From assembly GCA_963665155.2 (NCBI GenBank), contig OY761986.2, forward strand, positions 1,302,001-1,366,000: a DNA stretch of 64,000 nucleotides, written 5' to 3'. Positions 53,299 to 60,121 of the stretch are shown piece after piece (positions within the stretch are counted from its first letter, which is position 1; each line of letters begins with the position of its first letter). The stretch is from UBA1141 sp963665155 (GTDB taxonomy: Bacteria; Chloroflexota; Dehalococcoidia; Lucifugimonadales; UBA3495). Under the pieces are notes generated by a model. The model saw only the letters and a program-made list of their open reading frames with translations, was not told the origin of the DNA and did no database searches. The position numbers and the translations under genes were made by a program.

Positions 53299-53682
53299 CT
53301 ATCCCCACTCAAAATCCCTCTTACGCCAGGCGTAGGCCCAACCCACCAGCAAAATGGCGACGAAGGCGGCCATTTCCACCAGCGCGAATAGCTCCAATTT
53401 GAGGAACTTGCTGGCCCACGGGTACAAGAACACCACCTCTACGTCGAATATCACGAACATTACGGCGTACATATAGTAGCGGAAGTTAAACTGTCCCCAC
53501 CTTCCGCCGATGACTTCCATGCCGCACTCGTAGGTGTCCGATTTGACTTGGGTGGGGTTGTTCGGGCGAATACCTATGCGCGAGGACATCCACGACATCA
53601 GCAGCATGCTGACCGGAATAGTGAAGGCGACAACCACGAAGATCGCCACCAACCCGTATTGCCTGAAATAGTCCTCTTGCAT
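53299..53682 (-). CDS. nuoA: NADH-quinone oxidoreductase subunit A
   Basis: This three-helix membrane subunit is first in the complex I operon. The 127 residues match the family. Seen are the loop with K-S-D-T-Y-E-C-G-M-E and the helix R-Y-Y-M-Y-A-V-M-F-V-I-F-D-V-E-V-V-F-L-Y-P-W-A. The operon promoter must lie in the 379-bp divergent region upstream. No nuoE, nuoF or nuoG follows, so the NADH-oxidising module is not encoded here. Confidence 0.96.
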   Translation of the reverse strand: MQEDYFRQYGLVAIFVVVAFTIPVSMLLMSWMSSRIGIRPNNPTQVKSDTYECGMEVIGGRWGQFNFRYYMYAVMFVIFDVEVVFLYPWASKFLKLELFALVEMAAFVAILLVGWAYAWRKRDFEWG

Positions 53683-54061
53683 CAGCCTCTATCAAGCCTT
53701 ATATCAATGATGGTTTTTATGATTCTCGTACTTTTGATATTTGGGCATCCGGGTGTTGCCGCTGCCTGGTGGTTCCGATGACGGTTCTGATAGGAATCAC
53801 TATGGTCGAGTTGCGGGTGAAATTATAACATAGCCAGTAGAATCGCCAACAGCATTAATGGGAAGGTTAAACTGGGCGAATGACTGCTGGTATTATATAC
53901 CCTCTAGTGAACATCGCAGTGAACTTTTATGTGAATGTCCAGCCTTGCGACCATATGACGGGCGAAGCTTTGAACCCAGCCCACAAGCCAATTTGCACAT
54001 ATCCTTAACAAGACTATAGAAGACTATTGGTTCTCTGAGAGTCAGAGAACCCGGAGGAAGA
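53683..54061. promoter_or_regulatory. divergent region between nuoA and the CoA-transferase gene
   Basis: This 379-bp region must hold the promoters of the minus-strand nuo operon and the plus-strand CoA-transferase. I see no convincing consensus promoter. A hairpin (54029-54051, GGTTCTCTGA-GAG-TCAGAGAACC) ends 1 bp before the GGAGG ribosome-binding site of the CoA-transferase and could affect its translation. Confidence 0.5.
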
Positions 54062-55267
54062 ATGACCACAGCTACCGGCCCCCTGAAGGGGCTGAAAATC
54101 TTGGACTTATCGATTATCGTCGCTGGAGGCACGGCCACCAGCCTGATGGCCGACTTCGGCGCCGAGGTAGTAAAAGTAGAGCGGCCCGGCAGTGGTGATC
54201 CGTTGCGCAATTGGGGGCCATTTGCCAACGGCGTTTCATTATGGTGGAAAGTCCACTCTCGGAACAAGAAATCCATCACGCTAAACCTGGCCGACAAAGA
54301 GGGTCAAGAGATACTAAAGGACCTGGCGAAGCAAGCCGATTTATCGGTCGAAGGTTTCCGCCCCGGCGCAATGGAGCGATGGGGCCTGGGACCCGACGAC
54401 CTTCGGGAGATCAATCCAAAGCTAATAATGGTACGTTTTTCCGGATTCGGCCAAACCGGGCCCTACAAAGACCGGCCCGGCTTTGGCACCATTGCAGAAT
54501 GCATGAGCGGCTACGTCGGCATGACCGGCTTTACCGACTCGCCGCCGGTGCTTCCGCCGATCCCCTTGGCCGACGAATTGGCTGGGGTTTTTGGCGCAAT
54601 GTCCGGCATGATGGCCCTTTACCACCGCGACGCTAGCGGTGGAGGCAAAGGTCAGGTCATCGACGTTAGCCTGTTTGAGCCGCTGTTCCGGTTGTGCATA
54701 CCCCATGTGACCATGTTCGACCTGCTGGGAATAAACCGCGAGCGAGTGGGCAACAATTTTCCCGACGCTGCGCCTAGAAGTCTCTACCAAACCAGCGACC
54801 AAGGATGGCTGGGTCTTTCCGCCACCTCTCAGAACACCTTTGAAGGTTTGGCCAGGTCTATGGAGTTGCCCGAGTTGCTTAGCAACCCCGAATTCAAAGA
54901 CAATGCGTCGCGCTTGGAAAACCGGGACGCCCTAAACGACGTGCTAAACGACTGGCTGGGTCAGAGATCGACGCCGGAAATCATGGACCAATTAATTCCT
55001 GGGGGTGGCATGGTAGGCCCCGTGTACGACGCCGCAAAGATTGCCGATGACCCTCACTATAAAGCGCGGGAAGACATACTGGAATTGGACGACCCTCAAC
55101 TTGGCCTTACGAAGATGGTGGGCGTGGTGCCCAAGTTCAGCGAAACGCCGGGTGCAGTCGAGCACGCCGGGCCTACATTGGGCGAGCACAACAGCCATAT
55201 TTACGGCTCCTGGTTGGGGTTCAGTGAAGAGCGGATCAGTGATTTAAAGGGACGAGGGATCGTTTGA
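54062..55267 (+). CDS. class III CoA-transferase (CaiB/BaiF family)
   Basis: The enzyme moves CoA between carboxylic acids. The 401 residues match the family. Seen are the N-terminal G-L-K-I-L-D-L, A-D-F-G-A-E-V-V-K-V-E-R-P, F-S-G-F-G-Q-T-G-P-Y, and the catalytic-Asp region P-L-A-D-E-L-A-G-V (Asp near residue 180). The substrate cannot be told from the sequence. ATG 54062 is preceded by GGAGGAAG. It is transcribed alone, 128 bp before rdgB; no acyl-CoA partner gene is adjacent. Confidence 0.92.
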   Translation: MTTATGPLKGLKILDLSIIVAGGTATSLMADFGAEVVKVERPGSGDPLRNWGPFANGVSLWWKVHSRNKKSITLNLADKEGQEILKDLAKQADLSVEGFRPGAMERWGLGPDDLREINPKLIMVRFSGFGQTGPYKDRPGFGTIAECMSGYVGMTGFTDSPPVLPPIPLADELAGVFGAMSGMMALYHRDASGGGKGQVIDVSLFEPLFRLCIPHVTMFDLLGINRERVGNNFPDAAPRSLYQTSDQGWLGLSATSQNTFEGLARSMELPELLSNPEFKDNASRLENRDALNDVLNDWLGQRSTPEIMDQLIPGGGMVGPVYDAAKIADDPHYKAREDILELDDPQLGLTKMVGVVPKFSETPGAVEHAGPTLGEHNSHIYGSWLGFSEERISDLKGRGIV

Positions 55268-55394
55268 ACCGAATCAACCGAACAGACCGCCTAGGGGAAT
55301 GGGACTGGATACCGCTTATCGGAGCATTAGTGGCCTCGGGGATGATTTTTTCCAGGGATTCCAGATCATGTTGTTTCATGAAGATTCGAGGTAA

Positions 55395-56300
55395 ATGGAA
55401 TTGGCTAAACCCAAACTTCTGATCGCCACCGGCAACCCCGGCAAGATGCGTGAATACGCCGGTCTGCTGCGAGACGCCCCTTTCCAGTTGGTGTCTTTGG
55501 CCGATTTGGGCATTACCCATGACGTCGATGAGACCGGGGCAACGTTCGAAGAAAATGCCGTTCTCAAAGCGTCGGAATACGCTTCACTGAGCGGAATTCC
55601 GACCTTGGCGGATGACTCGGGTTTGGAAGTGGACGCCCTTAGCGGAGAGCCGGGTGTGTTCTCGGCCCGCTATGGGGAAAAGACCACCGTAAAGGGGCCT
55701 AAATCCCCCCTAACCCCCCTTTACGATAGTGAGGGACTTGAGGTTAGGCCTGAAACCAGGGAATTTGAGGTTTCTCCGGAATCGGTGGTAGCGGATGGGT
55801 CACACGAAGTGGGAGCGACGAAAGACGCGCTTGGGGTCCCTCATTCGGACCACGACCGGGTCAACCTTCTGTTGAGAAATTTGGAGGATGTGCCCTGGGA
55901 GCGGCGCACCGCCCGGTTCCGCTGCGTTCTTGCTATTTGGACGCCTCCATCCTTGCTAGAACGGCAGAAAAGGTCAGACAATCCCAACACGCCGAAAGGC
56001 CCGATAAGCCCTCCTTTCGTAAAGGAGGGTTGGGTGGATCTCGCGTTGCCATCAAGCAAGGCCGGTGCATCAGAACCGGCCCACGCTGGCAGCATCACCC
56101 TCCTAGTGGGTTCGGTGGCGGGAATGATACAATATGAGCCTCTGGGAGATGAGGGATTCGGCTATGATCCCGTTTTCTATTTGCCGTCATACGGGTTGAC
56201 CATGGCCCAGCTACCCTTGGACGAAAAGAACCTCATCAGCCATCGCGCCAACGCCGTGGGCAAAGCCGCAAGGCTGCTAAGCCGAGGGTTCGGCACATAA
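55395..56300 (+). CDS. rdgB: RdgB/HAM1-type XTP/dITP diphosphatase with two in-frame insertions
   Basis: The enzyme removes non-canonical purine nucleotides (ITP, dITP, XTP) by pyrophosphohydrolysis. The core is intact: A-T-G-N-P-G-K at the N-terminus, F-E-E-N-A-V-L-K-A, L-A-D-D-S-G-L-E-V-D, F-S-A-R-Y, R-T-A-R-F-R-C-V, G-F-G-Y-D-P-V-F-Y-L-P and S-H-R-A-N-A. The protein has 301 residues, about 100 more than normal. The excess is two insertions of about 50 residues, at about 95-149 and 183-231, each containing a DNA palindrome. Both keep the frame and no stop has arisen, and the positions fall in loops between conserved motifs, so activity may persist. ATG 55395 has GAGG upstream. Confidence 0.9.
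   Translation: MELAKPKLLIATGNPGKMREYAGLLRDAPFQLVSLADLGITHDVDETGATFEENAVLKASEYASLSGIPTLADDSGLEVDALSGEPGVFSARYGEKTTVKGPKSPLTPLYDSEGLEVRPETREFEVSPESVVADGSHEVGATKDALGVPHSDHDRVNLLLRNLEDVPWERRTARFRCVLAIWTPPSLLERQKRSDNPNTPKGPISPPFVKEGWVDLALPSSKAGASEPAHAGSITLLVGSVAGMIQYEPLGDEGFGYDPVFYLPSYGLTMAQLPLDEKNLISHRANAVGKAARLLSRGFGT
55688..55725. repeat. palindrome inside rdgB, first insertion
   Basis: CGTAAAGGGG (55688-55697) and CCCCTTTACG (55716-55725) are perfect 10-bp inverted repeats around an 18-base loop. They lie at the start of the first extra segment of RdgB. The spacer and flank (AAATCCCCCC, GATAGTGAGGG) resemble the intergenic palindrome before mdh at 33547. Confidence 0.85.
56009..56029. repeat. 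palindrome inside rdgB, second insertion
   Basis: CCCTCCTTT and AAAGGAGGG are perfect 9-bp arms around a 3-base loop (CGT). The hairpin lies in the middle of the second extra segment of RdgB and shares the CCTTT/CGTAAAGG core with the first. Confidence 0.88.
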
Positions 56301-56321
56301 TCTCAGAGAAAACTTGAGACG

Positions 56322-56445
56322 AGCTGATAGCTGATAGCTGATAGCTGATAGCTGATAGCTTGATAGCTGATAGCTGATAGCTGATAGCTGATAGCTGATA
56401 GCTGATAGCTGATAGCTGATAGCTGATAGCTGATAGCTGATAGCT
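56322..56445. repeat. heptamer repeat array between rdgB and moaA
   Basis: About 17 head-to-tail copies of AGCTGAT run through 124 bp, with a single extra base near 56360. This is the longest array of the 7-bp family. It ends 19 bp before the moaA ATG, so any moaA transcript starting upstream carries it in its leader. Confidence 0.97.
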
Positions 56446-56464
56446 TTGAGGATATACTTTACCC

Positions 56465-57478
56465 ATGATTACAGACCAGTTCGGCAGACCTTTGCGTGAC
56501 CTTCGCATTTCCGTCACCGACCGCTGTAATTTCCGTTGCCACTACTGCATGCCTGCGGAGATCTACGGTGAGGCATACGAGTTCCTTCCTAAAGATGAGA
56601 TTCTCACCTTCGAGGAGATAGCGCGCCTAGCCCGCTGTTTTGCGCAATTGGGTGTGAACAAGATTCGAATTACGGGCGGCGAGCCCTTACTCCGGGTGGA
56701 CCTCCACCGGCTCATCGCCATGCTGTCGGGCATTGAAGGGGTTGAGGACCTGACCTTGACCACCAATGGGTATTTGCTGGCTCAGCAAGCGCAGCAACTC
56801 AAAGACGCTGGGCTAAACCGGTTGACTGTCAGCCTGGATGCCTTGGACGACGACACATTTAAGAAAATGAATGGTCGCGGCTTCGGCACCCGCCGGGTCT
56901 TACTGGGCATCGAACGAGCGGCGGAGGCCGGCCTGTCGCCCATCAAGATTAACGCGGTGGTGCAAAAGGGCGTAAACGACCATGCCGTCGTCGAGTTGGC
57001 ACGTCATTTCAAGGGCAGCGGCCACATAATGCGGTTCATCGAATACATGGACGTGGGCAACCGCAACGGTTGGAAACTGGACGAGGTGATGCCCGCCACG
57101 GAAATCGTAGGTCGCATCCACGAGCTGATGCCCATCGAACCCGTGGACAGCGGCTACCGTGGGGAAGTGGCATCACGCTACCGCTACGTGGACGGCGGAG
57201 GTGAAGTTGGAGTCATATCCTCGGTTTCGGAACCCTTCTGCGGAGATTGCACACGCTCCCGTCTGTCCACCGACGGTTCCATTTACACCTGCTTGTTTGC
57301 CTCCAATGGCATCAGCCTCCGGGACCCAATGCGGGCCGGAGCAAGCGACGAAGAGCTTAAACACCTGATCTCCAAGACTTGGGGTGCCAGAACAGACAGG
57401 TATTCCCAAGAACGGACCGAGTTTTCCAAGCTGGGAGTATCACCCAAGAAGGTCGAGATGTACCAGATTGGCGGATAG
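56465..57478 (+). CDS. moaA: GTP 3',8-cyclase (molybdenum cofactor synthesis)
   Basis: This radical-SAM enzyme rearranges GTP to 3',8-cyclo-7,8-dihydro-GTP, the first step of molybdopterin synthesis. The 337 residues match the family. The SAM cluster motif is C-N-F-R-C-H-Y-C. The second cluster is held by C-G-D-C-T-R-S-R and a Cys 14 residues later (Y-T-C-L-F). The C-terminus ends in the required Gly-Gly. I-T-G-G-E-P-L-L-R is the SAM-binding stretch. A heptamer array precedes it, with GAGGATA as a weak ribosome-binding site. The fused rnhA-moaC gene follows 67 bp later and supplies the next enzyme. Confidence 0.97.
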   Translation: MITDQFGRPLRDLRISVTDRCNFRCHYCMPAEIYGEAYEFLPKDEILTFEEIARLARCFAQLGVNKIRITGGEPLLRVDLHRLIAMLSGIEGVEDLTLTTNGYLLAQQAQQLKDAGLNRLTVSLDALDDDTFKKMNGRGFGTRRVLLGIERAAEAGLSPIKINAVVQKGVNDHAVVELARHFKGSGHIMRFIEYMDVGNRNGWKLDEVMPATEIVGRIHELMPIEPVDSGYRGEVASRYRYVDGGGEVGVISSVSEPFCGDCTRSRLSTDGSIYTCLFASNGISLRDPMRAGASDEELKHLISKTWGARTDRYSQERTEFSKLGVSPKKVEMYQIGG

Positions 57479-57545
57479 CCGGATAGTACCCCTGAGGTTT
57501 GGGCTTGGCAAACCGGTCGGCCAACTCAGCATTTAGGATAATAAT

Positions 57546-58514
57546 TTGCCAACCAATCAATCCCTAACCATCTACACCGACGGTTCCTGCCTGGGCAATC
57601 CCGGCCCCGGCGGATGGGGCGCAATTGTCTTTGACGCATCGGGGGATCCCCAGCGTTTGTCGGGGCACGAAAGCCACACCACCAACAACCGCATGGAGTT
57701 GATGGCCGCCATCCAAGGTCTGGAAGCCGCGCCAACCGGCGCAAGCGTGATCCTTTACAGCGACAGCGGGTATCTGGTCAACACCATGACCAAAAATTGG
57801 AAGAGGCGGGTGAATCATGACTTGTGGGGACAGCTTGATGCCCTTTCCGGGTCCAGAAACGTTGAGTGGCGGTGGGTCCGGGGCCACAATGGCGACAAAT
57901 GGAACGAAGCCGCCGACCGTTTGGCTGTGTCCGCTATGAAGGTCGCCGCCGATGGGAACTCGGACGACACTAGTACAAAGGCATCATCACCAATTTCCAG
58001 TTCGCCAGAGTCGAATTCACCGGCAGAAAAACCAGCCGCATCTTTGACCCACCTGGACGAGACAGGCCGAGCCCGGATGGTGGACGTCGGCGATAAGCCG
58101 GTGACCGACCGTGAAGCGACGGCCAAGGGCCACGTTGCGGTCCAACCCGAGACGCTACGGCTAATCAAAGAAGGGTTGATGAAAAAAGGCGACGTGCTGA
58201 CCATCGCCCAACTGGCCGGAATTATGGGTGCCAAGCGGACCCCGGACTTGATTCCACTGTGCCACCCTTTACCGATAAACAAGGTTAGTGTCGAACTCGA
58301 ACTTGATGAGGCGACAAATCAGATCGAAATTTCGGCGACCGTAAGCACATCGGCCAAGACGGGTGTGGAGATGGAGGCATTAACCGCTGTCTCTGTGGCG
58401 GCGCTGACCGTGTACGACATGTGCAAGGCCGTGGACCGGGGAGTGCGTATCGAAGCGATACGCTTGGTGCGAAAAACCGGTGGACGGAGCGGAGACATAA
58501 ACCTGGAAGACTAA
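57546..58514 (+). CDS. RNase HI-MoaC fusion protein
   Basis: One 322-residue frame holds two complete enzymes. Residues 1-132 are RNase HI, which cuts RNA in RNA-DNA hybrids. The catalytic set is visible as D12 (Y-T-D-G-S), E51 (N-N-R-M-E-L), D73 (Y-S-D-S-G), H114 (V-R-G-H-N) and D124 (E-A-A-D-R). A Ser/Pro-rich linker (133-165) leads to MoaC (166-322), cyclic pyranopterin monophosphate synthase. MoaC shows L-T-H-L-D-E-T-G-R-A-R-M-V-D-V, L-I-P-L-C-H-P-L-P-I and E-M-E-A-L-T-A-V-S-V. No stop or ATG separates the parts; a TTG at 58044 is the only possible internal start. The gene start is TTG 57546, 67 bp after moaA. Confidence 0.9.
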   Translation: MPTNQSLTIYTDGSCLGNPGPGGWGAIVFDASGDPQRLSGHESHTTNNRMELMAAIQGLEAAPTGASVILYSDSGYLVNTMTKNWKRRVNHDLWGQLDALSGSRNVEWRWVRGHNGDKWNEAADRLAVSAMKVAADGNSDDTSTKASSPISSSPESNSPAEKPAASLTHLDETGRARMVDVGDKPVTDREATAKGHVAVQPETLRLIKEGLMKKGDVLTIAQLAGIMGAKRTPDLIPLCHPLPINKVSVELELDEATNQIEISATVSTSAKTGVEMEALTAVSVAALTVYDMCKAVDRGVRIEAIRLVRKTGGRSGDINLED

Positions 58515-58618
58515 CGGTCTCCTGCAAACCTCACCGACGGGGTAACGTTCGACACTGGAATAACCTCTGCGTTCTCGGCGTGCTCTGCGGTTCAGTCACC
58601 CTCTCCAAGACAGAAGAT

Positions 58619-59005
58619 TTACCGGCTCCGATTTCCAAGTTCCAGGTAAATCAAACGGATGGCAGAAGCCGCATAGGTTATGTAATCCTCTGCCGCCAGA
58701 TCAAGCTCTGTTAAACCTTCAACGGTATCGACGTCCCGGACTCCCTCAATCCCAGGCAGCAACCTGAGGTCCAATTCGCTGATCTCCCCTCCGGGCAGCA
58801 CCACCACGCACCCCAATTCCGCCGACGCACCGGGGAAAGGTTCCAACTCAATGGCTTGTAGGGACACCATATTCATGAACGCAGGGAAGGGGCGCAGTCT
58901 GGATGCCAGGTCTATCAATACTTCCCGCAACCGGCTACCTGTCTGCTCCAACAGTGCGCGAGGGTCGAGAAGAGGCTGGGCCGGGTCGATTCTCTCAGAA
59001 TTCAT
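58619..59005 (-). CDS. hypothetical protein
   Basis: This is a 128-residue acidic protein from ATG 59005 (an in-frame ATG at 59065 adds 20 residues). It has no signal peptide or membrane segment. The composition is that of a real protein: a helical N-terminal half (L-E-Q-T-G-S-R-L-R-E-V-L) and a beta-rich middle (L-Q-A-I-E-L-E-P-F-P and C-V-V-V-L-P-G-G-E-I-S-E-L). I recognise no family. It is convergent with the rnhA-moaC gene and divergent from the tRNA. Confidence 0.65.
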   Translation of the reverse strand: MNSERIDPAQPLLDPRALLEQTGSRLREVLIDLASRLRPFPAFMNMVSLQAIELEPFPGASAELGCVVVLPGGEISELDLRLLPGIEGVRDVDTVEGLTELDLAAEDYITYAASAIRLIYLELGNRSR

Positions 59006-59103
59006 ATCCGGTACATGATACAACAGGTGGTCGAGCCTCGAGGTCGAGTCAATATTTCGCCCCATTATTACTCAAGACCGGCGGCAATCGACCTCAATGC
59101 TAA

Positions 59104-59133
59104 TTGACACTCAAAGCACGCTCGCATTAACAT
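59104..59133 (+). promoter_or_regulatory. candidate promoter of the tRNA gene
   Basis: TTGACA (59104-59109) is a perfect -35 box. TTAACA or TAACAT lies 17-18 bp downstream, a poor -10. The distance to the tRNA (about 45 bp) is suitable. Confidence 0.35.
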
Positions 59134-59176
59134 TATCAATGCGGAGCGAGGCCAGGCGGCCGGCCCGTTCCTAGGT

Positions 59177-59252
59177 GGCACCGTAGCTCAGTGGTTAGAG
59201 CGGGCGCTTCATAAGCGCTAGGTCACTGGTTCGAACCCAGTCGGTGCCACCA
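59177..59252 (+). tRNA. tRNA with CAT anticodon (Met, or Ile2 if lysidine-modified)
   Basis: The cloverleaf is complete: acceptor GGCACCG/CGGTGCC, D-arm with GTAGCTCAGTGGTTAGAG, and anticodon stem GCGCTT-CAT-AAGCGC (anticodon 59210-59212). The T-arm is CTGGTTCGAACCCAG, and the 3' CCA is encoded (59250-59252). CAT may mean elongator Met or, after lysidine modification, isoleucine; the first pair G-C disfavours an initiator. It is unaccompanied by other tRNAs. Confidence 0.95.
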
Positions 59253-60121
59253 TTTATTAAGTCGGAGCACTTTTTCGAGGATAGCGGCAGCTTTTCCGGG
59301 CGGCCTGCCAAGACCGCCAGGCCAAGTAGTTTGAATGTTAGTCCACCTAATTGTGGCCGCAAACCTATTTGAGATGATGACCTAATCCGTGGCTTCATCC
59401 TCAGCCTCAGGGCTGGAGGACGCAAGGCACGGACTTCTTTTATCCGCGAAGACAGATTCCGCAAGCTGTCTGATTTTGCCCGAAATCTCGGCCTCGCTGG
59501 ACTGGCTATTATGGACCGGGTGTGAGAGCGGATTGTGGTCCGGCACTGGCTCAGTTCGCTCCACCAACAGAGCAACATTCCCGCTACTGTTTCCATCCGC
59601 TACCCGACCCTTAATCGCATTTTACGGTGGTGCGTGCCGGTGGTGCTATGAATGAAGAGGATCAGACCGATAATCCCATGGACTGGGCTGACCCACCTAA
59701 AATCGAACGAATGAAATTTTGTCCCCAGTACGCAAGACCTGATTTACTAATTTAGGATGGGCAAAATGATCGCTCTTAAACAGGTCCGGTTTTTATCTGA
59801 AGGGAGGGCAAAACCGGTTGAGTACGACTATCCCCCTATCCCCCATTATTTTAACGTGGCTTCGCACGCGTTAAGCCGAACGAAAATCGCCTGGGCATTC
59901 GGCAAAAACCGCCTCCACGCTGAAAAGCGAGAAGATTGACAAGCACCCAATACCGACACTAAGCTCCAGCTACCTTGCCCGGAACTTAGTACCGGCATCG
60001 AGTCGCCCACTATAGAAAACCCGGGTTGATAATTTGAGATACCCGACACGACCGACCATCAAGGGAATCAATTGATTCCGGCAAATCCCAACTTACAAAA
60101 CTACTAGTCTAAGGAGGGACC
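59253..60121. other. 869-bp region after the tRNA without a convincing gene
   Basis: Several short frames exist (minus strand 59382-59567; plus strand 59648-59755 and 59757-59939), none with a family resemblance or a good ribosome-binding site. I see no integrase and no repeat of the tRNA 3' end marking an att site. AAGGAGGGACC at the right end is the ribosome-binding site of the next gene. Confidence 0.5.

Noticed and set aside
56322..56445. CRISPR array in the repeat region before moaA
   Set aside because: The repeats are contiguous 7-bp units without spacers, and no cas gene is present.
59195..59596. Minus-strand frame ending over the tRNA
   Set aside because: Its C-terminal phrase is the known artefact of translating the antisense of a tRNA with a CAT anticodon.
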